Below are positions 8,256-16,976 of a DNA stretch of 64,000 nt, one piece after another (the first letter of the stretch is position 1; each line of letters begins with the position of its first letter). The notes beneath the pieces are model-generated. The model had not been told where the DNA came from, ran no database searches, and saw only the letters and a program-made list of their open reading frames with translations. The stretch lies in contig JAEWSQ010000011.1 of the NCBI GenBank assembly GCA_023398165.1, positions 59,244 through 123,243 of the forward strand, written 5' to 3'. The DNA comes from Spirochaetota bacterium (GTDB lineage: Bacteria > Spirochaetota > Spirochaetia > Treponematales > Treponemataceae). Position numbers and translations under genes: made by a program.

Positions 8256-9559
8256 AAACAAACATTTTTGAACCGCTTCGCTGGATCATCTATGTATCCA
8301 GACGTTTTTCCCGCATAGACAGGAGATCAAGATTCGCCATGACGAGCGTTCTTCCCGCAGTAGGTATTGGATTCGGTGTAATGGCATTAATTGTAATTCT
8401 TTCGGTGATGAACGGATTTCAGCTTGAGTCTATAGATAGTATTCTTGAAATAAGCTCATACCATATAAGGGCTTTACCCGACTCGCAGGAAAGTACCGGT
8501 GCGCTTCTCGATTTTGCTGAAAACGAACCGATGATAACAAGCATACACCCGTTTTATGAAGCCCAGGGACTGCTGGTAGGTAAAAACGGAAGACAAAGCG
8601 CTTCATTGATCCGTGCTGTTGAACATACCCAAATATACACCGATGAAGGTTTTGCACGGCAGCTGCAGATCTATTCTGGAACATTTGATTTATATACTCC
8701 GCGCTCAATACTACTCGGCAGCACGCTTGCAAGGAATTTAGGAGTCAGAGTCGGGGATGAGGTAAATATTCTTGCTCTCTCAGGAAGTTCGGATGTGGAT
8801 CTTTTTTCTGAAAATAGAAAATTTAAGGTAACTGCTTTATTCTCCTGCGGTTATGCGGACATTAATGCAGCCTTTGCCTTTATTCCCTTTGAAGACGGAA
8901 AAGAACTATTCGGAATGAAAACATTTCCGGTATACGGCATAAAACTTCTCAATAAGAATCATGATGAGAGAATTGTGCAGAAGATGCGCACCCGTCTGCA
9001 GGGTTATTCTGTTGAATGTGAATCATGGAGAAGTTTCAACCGTTCTTTTTTTGGAGCTCTGAGAGTTGAAAAAAACATTCTCTTGATGCTTGCTCTCCTT
9101 ATTTTTGTTGTAGTGGCGGTAAATATTTTTAACGGTATGCGCCGCATGGTCTATGAACGCCGTGAGGAAATATGCGTTTTAAGCGCATTGGGTTCGTCAA
9201 GCGGCAGCATTCAGCTTATATTCATTATGCAGGGACTTCTCATAGGCTTAAGCGGTTCTATACCTGGGCTGCTTCTCGGTCTTTTAATCAGTGTTAAAAT
9301 TGATGCTGTATTTATACTGATCAGCAAGATTAGCTGGTTTTTTCAAACTATAACTGCTGCATTGTTTTCACCCGGTTCATTGGCATATATTACCGGTAAT
9401 TCGACCTATATGTTTTATGCTGAAATTCCTGCACGCGTATACAATAGGGAAGTTATCTTCATAACTCTCTTCGGGCTTCTTTCTGCGGTGAGCGCCGCCT
9501 GGATTGCAAGCACCAAGGTGTTATCTTTTAAAATAGCGGAGGTTCTGCGTGATGAATAA
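8252..9559 (+). CDS. LolC/LolE-type ABC transporter permease (first of two)
   Basis: A 435-residue FtsX/MacB-superfamily permease. TM1 is near residues 30-55 (AVGIGFGVMALIVILSVMNG), a MacB-like periplasmic domain spans about 60-265, and three more TM helices follow at about 272-295, 320-345 and 380-405. The 'MVYERREEICVLSALGSS' string before TM3 is the coupling region of this family. With the adjacent ATPase and second permease it forms a LolCDE-like exporter that releases lipoproteins from the inner membrane. The start is TTG 8252, overlapping the preceding TGA (TTGA) behind GGAG; no in-frame ATG gives an intact N-terminus. Macrolide or peptide export (MacB-like) is a less likely alternative. 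Confidence 0.88.
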   Translation: MKTNIFEPLRWIIYVSRRFSRIDRRSRFAMTSVLPAVGIGFGVMALIVILSVMNGFQLESIDSILEISSYHIRALPDSQESTGALLDFAENEPMITSIHPFYEAQGLLVGKNGRQSASLIRAVEHTQIYTDEGFARQLQIYSGTFDLYTPRSILLGSTLARNLGVRVGDEVNILALSGSSDVDLFSENRKFKVTALFSCGYADINAAFAFIPFEDGKELFGMKTFPVYGIKLLNKNHDERIVQKMRTRLQGYSVECESWRSFNRSFFGALRVEKNILLMLALLIFVVVAVNIFNGMRRMVYERREEICVLSALGSSSGSIQLIFIMQGLLIGLSGSIPGLLLGLLISVKIDAVFILISKISWFFQTITAALFSPGSLAYITGNSTYMFYAEIPARVYNREVIFITLFGLLSAVSAAWIASTKVLSFKIAEVLRDE

Positions 9560-10259
9560 TACTGCCTGCAACATTCAGGAGAATGTACTGACTATAATCG
9601 GACTGGAAAAAACTTACCGTGATTCACTTTCAGGCGAATCGCTTACTATACTAAAAAATCTCGATATGCAGGTTCCTGAAAAAACAAAGGTTGTCATTCT
9701 CGGCGAAAGCGGATGCGGTAAAAGCACGCTGCTTAATATTATAGGCGGACTTGATGCCGCATCTGGCGGATATATTCAGTGCGGTAAATATACTATAAGC
9801 GGCATGGATGAGGATCAGCTTACCGAATTCCGATCCCGGTATTTAGGTTTAATTTTCCAGTTCCATTACCTTTTAAAAGACTTCAGCGCTCTGGAAAATG
9901 TGTTTCTTCCCGCATATATGGCGGGTGTACCGAAAAAACAGGCTATGGAAAGGGCAAAGACTCTTCTAAACGATGTAGGTCTGTCGCACCGGTTTAATCA
10001 TATTCCCTCACAGCTTTCAGGAGGTGAAAGACAGAGAGCGGCCGTAGCGCGCTCTCTGGTTAACGATCCTCATCTGATCCTTGCCGATGAACCCACAGGG
10101 AATCTCGATCCTGCAAACTCCGGTGTAATAAGCAGTCTTCTGTTTTCTATGGTTGAGAAATACGGGAAAACTCTGCTGCTCGTTACACATGATCATGAAC
10201 TGGCTCAGTACAGCGATGCAGCATACAAGCTTGCAGATGGTAAACTGGAACGTGTATGA
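9552..10259 (+). CDS. lolD: LolD-type ABC transporter ATPase
   Basis: A 235-residue ATPase. Walker A is GESGCGKST, followed by a Q-loop (FQFHYLLKDFSALENV, characteristic of LolD/MacB), signature LSGGERQR, Walker B LILADEPTGNLDP and the switch His in LLVTHDHE. ATG 9552 lies 9 nt after GGAGG (9538-9542); the GTG at 9549 is also possible. It overlaps the upstream permease by 8 bases and the downstream permease by 4. It powers the two flanking permeases, and a permease-ATPase-permease order is typical of lolCDE. Confidence 0.93.
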   Translation: MNNTACNIQENVLTIIGLEKTYRDSLSGESLTILKNLDMQVPEKTKVVILGESGCGKSTLLNIIGGLDAASGGYIQCGKYTISGMDEDQLTEFRSRYLGLIFQFHYLLKDFSALENVFLPAYMAGVPKKQAMERAKTLLNDVGLSHRFNHIPSQLSGGERQRAAVARSLVNDPHLILADEPTGNLDPANSGVISSLLFSMVEKYGKTLLLVTHDHELAQYSDAAYKLADGKLERV

Positions 10260-11575
10260 AAACAGCTTCATCAATTCTTTTTGCCTTCAGAATGCTCATT
10301 CCTAAACACAGGACGCCTTCGAACGCAAGAAAAAGCATGAACGGTGCCGTTCTGTGCGTGGCATTGAGCCTCATACCCCTCGTGGTTGTTCTTGTAGTCT
10401 CTGACGGAATGATAGAAGGCATAACAGAAAGAATAGTGGGGCTTTCCAGCTATCATATTCAGATTGAACACCGTAATACGAAAATAATTCCTTCTTCCGC
10501 AATAGAAGAATTGAAAAGTATTTCTCTTGGAATGAGAAACGTGGAAGGCGTGAAAAGCAGTACGGCTGAAATACAGGGTATAGCACTTGGTTCTGGAAAA
10601 GGCGGAAGAACAGGAGTGACTGTCCGTGCTGTTGAAACTTCAGTATTTACAGACAACAGTGCTTTTAAAAAATACCTTACCGTTATCGACGGTTCATTGG
10701 ATATAAATGGCGGCAAAAAAGCTCTTATAGGTGAGAAAATAGCTAAAACACTTGATCTTAGTACCGGTTCATCACTATACCTCATTAGTTCTTCTTCAGC
10801 AGGAGGAACTGTCATTCCTAAAGTTACGGTTTTTAAAATTGCAGGAATTATTTCAAGCGGGTATCAGGAACTTGATTCTCTGTGGGTTTTCATTCCTGTT
10901 GAATATGCTTTTGATGTTTTTTCCCCGTCAAATACTCAGATGATTGTAGGTCTTGAAACAGCCTCTCCATTCAGTGATTCTATATATGATGTATATAATG
11001 CCGTCGAGGATAATCTGTATCCGTCTGATACGGCAAACTTATGGAGCGAACTTAATACGGCACAGTTTGAAAACTATGCCTCTACAAAGATGCTTTTGCT
11101 CCTGGTTATGTTCCTTATTGTATTAGTTGCTTCTGTTAATGTGTCTTCTGCCCTCGTAATGCTTGTTATGGAGAGACGGAAGGAAATCGGCATCCTAAAA
11201 AGCGTCGGGGCCTCCGGAACAGGAATAACAGTCTCATTTTTAATTATTGGAACCTGTATAGGCGGCTTGGGTGTTATACTTGGTATACCGCTGGGACTTT
11301 TATGTGCTGTAAATGTAAACGAAATAATAATCTTGTTTGAAAAAATAGTTAACTTTTTCATGCATTTTGTGTATAGTATAATTGAGAGGGGTGGTTATAC
11401 TGCAATTCAGGTTCTTGATCCCGAGTTCTATTTGGAAAAGGTTCCCGTTACGGTACCATTTACTGAGCTTTTTTTAATAGCCTCTGTTACCATGTTCCTG
11501 TCTTTAGCGGTGTCCCTTTTTCCCGCTGTACGCGCAGGTAAAGATAAGCCTCTTTCCATACTGCGCAAAGTATAG
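10256..11575 (+). CDS. LolC/LolE-type ABC transporter permease (second of two)
   Basis: A 439-residue paralogue of the first permease. It has TM1 near residues 32-50 (GAVLCVALSLIPLVVVLVVS), a large extracytoplasmic domain with 'TVRAVETSVFTDN' matching the equivalent place in the first copy, and TM2-TM4 in the last 160 residues. The coupling string 'MERRKEIGILKSVGAS' is close to the family consensus. Two different permeases around one ATPase suggest a heterodimeric LolC-LolE pair. The start is an ATGA overlap with lolD. mcsA follows 17 nt downstream. Confidence 0.88.
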   Translation: MKTASSILFAFRMLIPKHRTPSNARKSMNGAVLCVALSLIPLVVVLVVSDGMIEGITERIVGLSSYHIQIEHRNTKIIPSSAIEELKSISLGMRNVEGVKSSTAEIQGIALGSGKGGRTGVTVRAVETSVFTDNSAFKKYLTVIDGSLDINGGKKALIGEKIAKTLDLSTGSSLYLISSSSAGGTVIPKVTVFKIAGIISSGYQELDSLWVFIPVEYAFDVFSPSNTQMIVGLETASPFSDSIYDVYNAVEDNLYPSDTANLWSELNTAQFENYASTKMLLLLVMFLIVLVASVNVSSALVMLVMERRKEIGILKSVGASGTGITVSFLIIGTCIGGLGVILGIPLGLLCAVNVNEIIILFEKIVNFFMHFVYSIIERGGYTAIQVLDPEFYLEKVPVTVPFTELFLIASVTMFLSLAVSLFPAVRAGKDKPLSILRKV

Positions 11576-11592
11576 TGTATTTGGAGCTGTAA

Positions 11593-12129
11593 ATGAAATG
11601 CGATATATGTCACGAAAAAGAAGCTGTCGTTTTTATCAGGCAGGTCAGCGGGAATGCGGTTAGTGAACTTCATATGTGCCAGGATTGTGCCAAAGTACGC
11701 GGTTTTTCGGCTGATGAATCTAAAATAGAAATGTCTTTGGGCAGTCTGCTGTCAGGGCTTGTTGATACCACACTGCAGCAGAATACAAAAAACCGCGCAT
11801 GTACGGTATGCGGTTCTATTTTAAAAGATATTTTGGATTCCAGAAAAGCAGGATGCCCGGAGTGCTATACCCATTTTAAAAATGAAATACTTTCACAGAT
11901 GCGTTCCGACGGCATAAACGGCAGTTATTCCGGTACTTTACCAAAGCAGCTTGCTTATTTCAAATCTTCTTTAACCGACAGAATGATGCTTCAGGCAAAA
12001 CTTGAAAAGGCATTAAGTGAAGAGAATTACGAACAAGCGGCCGTCTACAGGGACAGGCTCCGTGTTCTTGATAAAAGGGGCGTGCTGAGCGCTGATCATG
12101 AGCAGACAGGGGGATTAACCGATGAATAG
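11593..12129 (+). CDS. mcsA: McsA, zinc-finger/UVR activator of McsB
   Basis: A 178-residue protein starting at ATG 11593 behind GGAGCTG. It has two paired zinc-finger sites: CDIC with CQDC at residues 3-34, and CTVC with CPEC at about 73-97. A UVR motif at about 138-170 (LEKALSEENYEQAAVYRDRL) ends the protein. McsA binds McsB and stimulates it, and carries heat-stress or metal signals to the ClpC machine. The usual first gene of this operon in Firmicutes, the repressor ctsR, is absent here; lolE precedes instead. mcsA overlaps mcsB by 8 bases. Confidence 0.93.
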   Translation: MKCDICHEKEAVVFIRQVSGNAVSELHMCQDCAKVRGFSADESKIEMSLGSLLSGLVDTTLQQNTKNRACTVCGSILKDILDSRKAGCPECYTHFKNEILSQMRSDGINGSYSGTLPKQLAYFKSSLTDRMMLQAKLEKALSEENYEQAAVYRDRLRVLDKRGVLSADHEQTGGLTDE

Positions 12130-13228
12130 GAATGAGAATCCTTCAGCTCAAACAATGCAGGATGCATGGTATTCATATCCCGGAGAGAACAATGACGTTG
12201 TTCTCTCAACAAGGGTTCGTCTTGCGCGTAATCTTGCGAGTTTTCCTTTTCCCCATGCTTTCCGCTCCGATGATGCACAGCGTGTAAAGTCGCTGGTTTT
12301 TGATTCTTTTACGCAGATGGATCCCGAACAAAGGTATCAGTCTCTTGCGGTAAAAAACCTGGATCCTCTCGGGCAGCGAATACTTTCGGAAAGAGGTATA
12401 ATAAGTCCCGAAGTTGCATCTTCTCCCATGGCCGGTGTTATTGTCAGGACTGACGGTAAAATTGCATGCACGGTAAATACTTCCGATCATGTAAGAATTT
12501 CGGCATTTGTGACAGGACTCAATGCAGGGGAAGCATTTTCATTGTGTAAAGAGGTTGACGACAGCCTTCAAAACACTCTGCAGTTCGCAGCTTCCCAGGA
12601 GTTCGGCTATCTGACTTCATCATTGAACGGCTGCGGGAGCGGGATGAAGGTATCGGTACTTGTTCATCTTCCCTCTATTTCGTCCGCAGGGCTGCTTGAC
12701 AGAGTGTTTAAAGATTTAATGGCCAGGTCCTACGTTATAAGCGGTTTTTATGGTGCGGGAAACGGTACCGGTTCTTCTTTAGGTTCATATTATCAGATAA
12801 GCATAAGCAATTCTTTTTCAGGAACAGAACAAACCCAGCTGGACGACATAAGTCTTGTAATAAAGCAGATTACTGAATTTGAACGCAAGACTCGCAAGGA
12901 AGTTACCGATAATAGACCTACGGGTATACGGGATCAGGTATACCGCGCACTTGCATTGATTAAGTATTCGCGGTTTATTGGAAGCAGAGAAGGAGTTGAT
13001 CTTATATCACGTATTAAGTGGGGTATTAATACCGGAATTCTTACCGGTATTACTGATACAGATTTGTTTGCACTCTTATACAGGATACAAAGCGCCCATC
13101 TCCAGTATGTTATACGTACAAGTGAATTGAAGTATGAAAAGGATGTAAGTTCCGAGGAACAGAAAATTGAAAGACTTCGTTCGCTGATTCTTCAGGAAGC
13201 TGTTGCAAAAGTTCAGCTGACTTCATAG
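12122..13228 (+). CDS. mcsB: McsB-family protein arginine kinase homologue with degenerate active site
   Basis: A 368-residue member of the ATP:guanido phosphotransferase fold, identified by S29-TRVRLARN, GYLTS, VHLP and YQIS strings and by position between mcsA and clpC. Active McsB phosphorylates arginines to mark proteins for ClpCP. Here the phosphate-binding Arg pair (R31, R33) remains, but other hallmarks differ. The catalytic 'NEEDH' is NTSDH (119-123), the Cys of 'LTSCPTN' is Ser167 in LTSSLNG, the following Arg is Lys176, and 'RGxYGEG' is SGFYGAG (207-213). The C-terminal phospho-arginine site (RDxxRA) is not recognisable. These are comparisons with the family from memory. It may act as a non-catalytic adaptor, or have moved its chemistry elsewhere, such as to C171. 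Confidence 0.85.
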   Translation: MNRNENPSAQTMQDAWYSYPGENNDVVLSTRVRLARNLASFPFPHAFRSDDAQRVKSLVFDSFTQMDPEQRYQSLAVKNLDPLGQRILSERGIISPEVASSPMAGVIVRTDGKIACTVNTSDHVRISAFVTGLNAGEAFSLCKEVDDSLQNTLQFAASQEFGYLTSSLNGCGSGMKVSVLVHLPSISSAGLLDRVFKDLMARSYVISGFYGAGNGTGSSLGSYYQISISNSFSGTEQTQLDDISLVIKQITEFERKTRKEVTDNRPTGIRDQVYRALALIKYSRFIGSREGVDLISRIKWGINTGILTGITDTDLFALLYRIQSAHLQYVIRTSELKYEKDVSSEEQKIERLRSLILQEAVAKVQLTS

Positions 13229-13246
13229 TTTTTGGAGGCTTTACGC

Positions 13247-15835
13247 ATGAAAGGACTATCATCAAGAGCTCAGCGCCTTATAGTAAATCTGGCACAGGAT
13301 GAGGCTCGCCGGTCTCATTCCGATTCGTTGTCGCCCGAACATGTTATTCTTGCACTTTTGAAAAGTGCCGACGGGATTGGATACGAAGCCTTGAAAGAAT
13401 TGAAAGTCAATATTCTGACGCTTCAGCTTGCACTTGAACAGACAATAATCGTCCGCGAGGGATTTCAAACCTTTGCAGATGTTCCTCCTTCCCGCCGGCT
13501 CAGGACTATGCTCGATGTCGCTGCCGTGGAATCCCGTTCCATGAAAACTGAATATATCGGTACCGAACATCTTCTCCTTGCTTCAGTACGCGAAGACCAG
13601 AGCATTATGCACCAGTACTGCTCAAAAAATGAGATATCATACGAGGATTTGAGGAGAGTTATTTATACTCTTGTAATAAGCAGAAATTCGAAGGCTCCTG
13701 ATTCCGTACAGATAGTTCCGTCTGTTTTCAGTGCCGCAGGTACTGTTCCTAATCAGGGTGTCCAGCAGAATAAGGCCCCGCAGTCTTCTCAAAACGCTTC
13801 TCTTCTTAAAGAATTTTCGCGGGATATAACTCAAAAAGCGAAGAACGGCGAGATTGATCCGGTAATCGGAAGAAATACTGAAATCCAAAGAGTTATACAA
13901 ATACTCTCGCGCAGGACAAAAAATAATCCGGTACTCGTAGGTGAGCCGGGAGTTGGTAAAACGGCTATAGTTGAAGGTCTTGCCCAGCGCATCGTTAATC
14001 AGTCAGTTCCTCACAGTCTTCTCGATAAACGCCTTCTCACCCTGGATCTTGCGTCTGTTATTGCAGGTACAAAATACCGTGGTGAATTTGAAGAGCGTTT
14101 GAAGCGGATCATGAAAGAGATTAACGAACAAAAAAATATAATTCTTTTTATTGATGAACTTCATACGATAATCGGTGCAGGAGGGGCGGAGGGAGCCATG
14201 GATGCGTCAAATATGCTTAAACCCGCTCTTTCAAGAGGAGAGCTGCAGTGCATCGGTGCAACAACGCTTAAGGAATACCGCAAGTATTTTGAAAAAGACG
14301 CCGCCCTCGAAAGAAGATTTCAGATAGTACAGGTGCAGGAACCGAGGGATGAAGATACAAAAGAAATTCTTGAAGGAATAAAAAAACAGTACGAGGATTA
14401 TCACGGAGTCCGCTATGACTCCGATGTTATTTCTCTAATTGTCCGCTACTCCAGACGCTATATTACCGAACGGTTTCTTCCGGACAAGGCTATAGATATT
14501 CTCGATGAAGCCGGAGCGATGAAAAAAGTCAGCGAAGATATTAGACCCTCAGAACTTCAGGATTTGGAGATGAGAATTAATGCTCTCATCGATGAGAAAC
14601 AAAATCTCGTGAGCAGTCAGAATTATGAGAGGGCTGCTGAAGTGCGCGATGAGGTTCGTCTGCTGCGGCAGAAATTTGAAATGATAAGTTCTGCATGGCA
14701 GTCCGCTTCCCTAAATGAAAGAAAACTTGTTACTGCCCGGGATGTAAGCCGTGTTGTTTCAATCATGACCGGCATTCCTGTAGAACAGCTTGATAACTCT
14801 GAATCTGACCGGCTTCTGCATATGGAAAAGGAACTGCATAAAACCGTCATTGGACAGAACTCTGCAATATCAGTTATTGCTTCTTCGGTAAGAAGGGCAA
14901 AGGCAGGCGTTTCTTCACGTAAAAGGCCTCTTGGTTCATTCATATTTCTTGGACCTACGGGTGTCGGTAAAACCCTTCTGGCGAAATCTCTTGCACAGTT
15001 TTTATTTGGAACCGAAGAGGCTCTTATCCGTATTGATATGAGCGATTTTATGGAAAAACATAATTCAAGCCGTCTTGTAGGAGCTCCTCCGGGCTATGTC
15101 GGATACGAGGAGGGAGGTCTATTAACTGAAAAGGTGCGGAGACGGCCGTATTCGGTCATTCTTCTCGATGAGATTGAAAAAGCACACACCGATGTTTTCA
15201 ATCTTCTTCTTCAGGTTCTCGAAGAGGGCGAGCTGCGCGATAACCTTGGTCATGTGGTAAATTTTAGAAATACGCTCATTATTATGACCAGTAATGCCGG
15301 AGCAAGGCAGATAACGAACGAAAACCGTCTCGGCTTCGGTTCATCAAGTAACGGCCTTCTTTCTGCTTCGGAAATTAAAACAAGCGCTATGAGCGAGCTG
15401 AAGAAAATCATGAGCCCGGAACTGTTAAACCGTATTGACGATATTGTAGTATTCGATGTGCTTTCAAAAAAAGAAGTCTCTCAAATATTTACGACCCAGA
15501 TTGACGAGCTTAAGGAACGTATTGCTGAACAATACCTGCAGATTGAAATAAAACCGAAGGCGAGAGAATATTTTATTACTAACGGTTATGATCCGTCATA
15601 CGGCGCACGGCCTATGAGACGGCTTATTCAGAAAGAAATAGAAGACGCCCTCGCTACAAAGATAATCGGCGGCGAATGTTCAAGCGGGGACACGGTTGTT
15701 GCGGATATGCACAAAGATGCAGTTGTACTGAGAATTAAAAAAGCAAAAAAAGCTGTATCATTTCCTCTGCTGGAAACCCCTTCTCACTCTAGTGAAGCCG
15801 AAGAAGAAAGAAGCACCGTAAAAGTAGAGAACTAG
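13247..15835 (+). CDS. clpC: ClpC, Hsp100 unfoldase
   Basis: An 862-residue AAA+ unfoldase. ATG 13247 lies 8 nt after GGAGG (13234-13238); the longer frame begins inside that ribosome binding site. Two Clp-N repeats occupy residues 1-145 and keep the 'PEH' and 'TEH' glutamates that bind phospho-arginine in Bacillus ClpC. AAA1 has Walker A GEPGVGKT near 232, a pore loop KYRGEFEERL and Walker B ILFIDELHT. A UVR-type middle domain (YERAAEVRDEVRLLR) follows, then AAA2 with GPTGVGKT near 569. The 'RLGFG' loop is the likely ClpP-binding site. No clpP lies in the window. The gene is the last of the run that begins at 3522. Confidence 0.96.
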   Translation: MKGLSSRAQRLIVNLAQDEARRSHSDSLSPEHVILALLKSADGIGYEALKELKVNILTLQLALEQTIIVREGFQTFADVPPSRRLRTMLDVAAVESRSMKTEYIGTEHLLLASVREDQSIMHQYCSKNEISYEDLRRVIYTLVISRNSKAPDSVQIVPSVFSAAGTVPNQGVQQNKAPQSSQNASLLKEFSRDITQKAKNGEIDPVIGRNTEIQRVIQILSRRTKNNPVLVGEPGVGKTAIVEGLAQRIVNQSVPHSLLDKRLLTLDLASVIAGTKYRGEFEERLKRIMKEINEQKNIILFIDELHTIIGAGGAEGAMDASNMLKPALSRGELQCIGATTLKEYRKYFEKDAALERRFQIVQVQEPRDEDTKEILEGIKKQYEDYHGVRYDSDVISLIVRYSRRYITERFLPDKAIDILDEAGAMKKVSEDIRPSELQDLEMRINALIDEKQNLVSSQNYERAAEVRDEVRLLRQKFEMISSAWQSASLNERKLVTARDVSRVVSIMTGIPVEQLDNSESDRLLHMEKELHKTVIGQNSAISVIASSVRRAKAGVSSRKRPLGSFIFLGPTGVGKTLLAKSLAQFLFGTEEALIRIDMSDFMEKHNSSRLVGAPPGYVGYEEGGLLTEKVRRRPYSVILLDEIEKAHTDVFNLLLQVLEEGELRDNLGHVVNFRNTLIIMTSNAGARQITNENRLGFGSSSNGLLSASEIKTSAMSELKKIMSPELLNRIDDIVVFDVLSKKEVSQIFTTQIDELKERIAEQYLQIEIKPKAREYFITNGYDPSYGARPMRRLIQKEIEDALATKIIGGECSSGDTVVADMHKDAVVLRIKKAKKAVSFPLLETPSHSSEAEEERSTVKVEN

Positions 15836-15836
15836 C

Positions 15837-15864
15837 TTGAAGAAAGAAGTTTTTTGTTTATAAT
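15837..15864 (+). promoter_or_regulatory. Promoter of the NitT/TauT-type transporter operon
   Basis: TTGAAG (15837-15842), 16 nt spacer, perfect TATAAT (15859-15864). The -35 overlaps the end of the clpC region. The predicted start is near 15871, leaving a leader of about 80 nt before the SD AAAGGAAA (15937-15944) and ATG 15951. Confidence 0.7.
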
Positions 15865-15870
15865 ACCTTG

Positions 15871-15935
15871 TATCAGTATGTAATTATTTTTAATTATAAA
15901 TCACACTGATAGTTCTTTGCATCTTGTGCAAAGAA
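15871..15935 (+). promoter_or_regulatory. Structured leader with two stem-loops before the ABC transporter operon
   Basis: Stem-loop 1 pairs TATCAGT (15871-15877) with ACTGATA (15905-15911) around an AT-rich loop. Stem-loop 2 pairs TTCTTTGCA (15913-15921) with TGCAAAGAA (15927-15935) over a 5 nt loop. No T-tract follows, so the second is not a classic terminator; it ends 1 nt before the ribosome binding site. The leader may affect mRNA stability or translation. No known riboswitch motif was recognised. Confidence 0.5.
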
Positions 15936-15950
15936 TAAAGGAAATTATTT

Positions 15951-16973
15951 ATGAAAGGTAAAATCTTATTTGCTTCTTTCGTTTTTACTCTTTGCTTTGT
16001 GTCAGTTTTTTCAGGCGCCCGAAGGGATCAGTCCTCAAGCGATATATCAGCAGTAAAAACTGTAGAAAAACCGGAACTTATCCGCGCTTCTGCTCTCAAT
16101 GGCCCAAGCGGTGTCGGTATGGCATATTTATTTGACGGTGAAAAAACACTTGACGGTGTAAAGCTCTCCATGGAAATTGCCGCCTCTCCCGATGTTCTTC
16201 TGCCGAAATTATTGAAAGGTGAAGTTGATATGGGTATTCTTCCCGTCAATGTTGCTGCCAAGGTATACACAAAAAATAATAATCAGGTAATTATCGGCGC
16301 AGTTGTGGGAAACGGTATGCTAAACTGCATCACTGAAGATGTTTCTGTTAATTCCATACATGATCTTAAGGGTAAAACACTATATGTTGCAGGTCAGGGT
16401 TCAACTCCTGAATATATGATCCGCTACCTTGCGCAAAAATCAGGGATTGAAGTAAATACTTCATCCGCATCTTCCATAACTCTGGATTTTTCTATTCCTG
16501 CTGCGGAAATTGCCGCCGCTCTTGTGTCGGGAAAAATCCAGTATGCGTTTGTTCCGGAACCGTTTGCAACAGTTGCCCAGATAAATAAAGCATCAGTGCG
16601 CCGTGCATTTGATGTTCAAAAACTCTATGCTCAAGTTTCAGGAAACACAGAATTCTATCCTATGACTGTTTTAGTAATCCGTAAAGAATTTGCCGAAAAG
16701 TATCCGCACTATGTTTCATTATTTTTGGATGAATACCGTGCCTCCATTGAAAGGGTTAATGCCGATCCGAAGGCGGCTGGTCTTGTTGTTGAACAATACA
16801 GCCTTGGTCTTAAGGCTCCTGTCGTTGCAAAATCTGTTCCATCATCCGCCTTTGTTTTCACTCCTGCAAAAGAAGCTGTTTCCGATGTAGAAAAACTGCT
16901 TTCAATCTTTTTGGAATTTGCACCTGATTCAGTCGGCGGAGTTCTCCCCGGCGAAGGATTTTATTTTAAATAG
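15951..16973 (+). CDS. ABC transporter substrate-binding protein, NitT/TauT/NMT1-like
   Basis: A 340-residue exported protein. The signal peptide has hydrophobic core FASFVFTLCFVSVFS, and no lipobox cysteine sits at the cleavage region. The mature part has the NMT1/THI5-like two-lobe binding-protein pattern: 'GEVDMGILPVNVAAKVY', 'DLKGKTLYVAGQGSTPEYM' and 'AALVSGKIQYAFVPEPFATV'. Such proteins feed nitrate, taurine, sulfonates, riboflavin or thiamine precursors to the cognate permease; the ligand cannot be read from this sequence. It is followed within 3 nt by the permease and then the ATPase, giving a complete importer. Confidence 0.9.
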   Translation: MKGKILFASFVFTLCFVSVFSGARRDQSSSDISAVKTVEKPELIRASALNGPSGVGMAYLFDGEKTLDGVKLSMEIAASPDVLLPKLLKGEVDMGILPVNVAAKVYTKNNNQVIIGAVVGNGMLNCITEDVSVNSIHDLKGKTLYVAGQGSTPEYMIRYLAQKSGIEVNTSSASSITLDFSIPAAEIAAALVSGKIQYAFVPEPFATVAQINKASVRRAFDVQKLYAQVSGNTEFYPMTVLVIRKEFAEKYPHYVSLFLDEYRASIERVNADPKAAGLVVEQYSLGLKAPVVAKSVPSSAFVFTPAKEAVSDVEKLLSIFLEFAPDSVGGVLPGEGFYFK

Positions 16974-16976
16974 GCT

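Noticed and set aside
15871..15935. TPP or other known riboswitch before the NMT1-like transporter
   Set aside because: The 'CUGAGA' and related conserved TPP strings are absent, and the two simple hairpins do not fit a known class.
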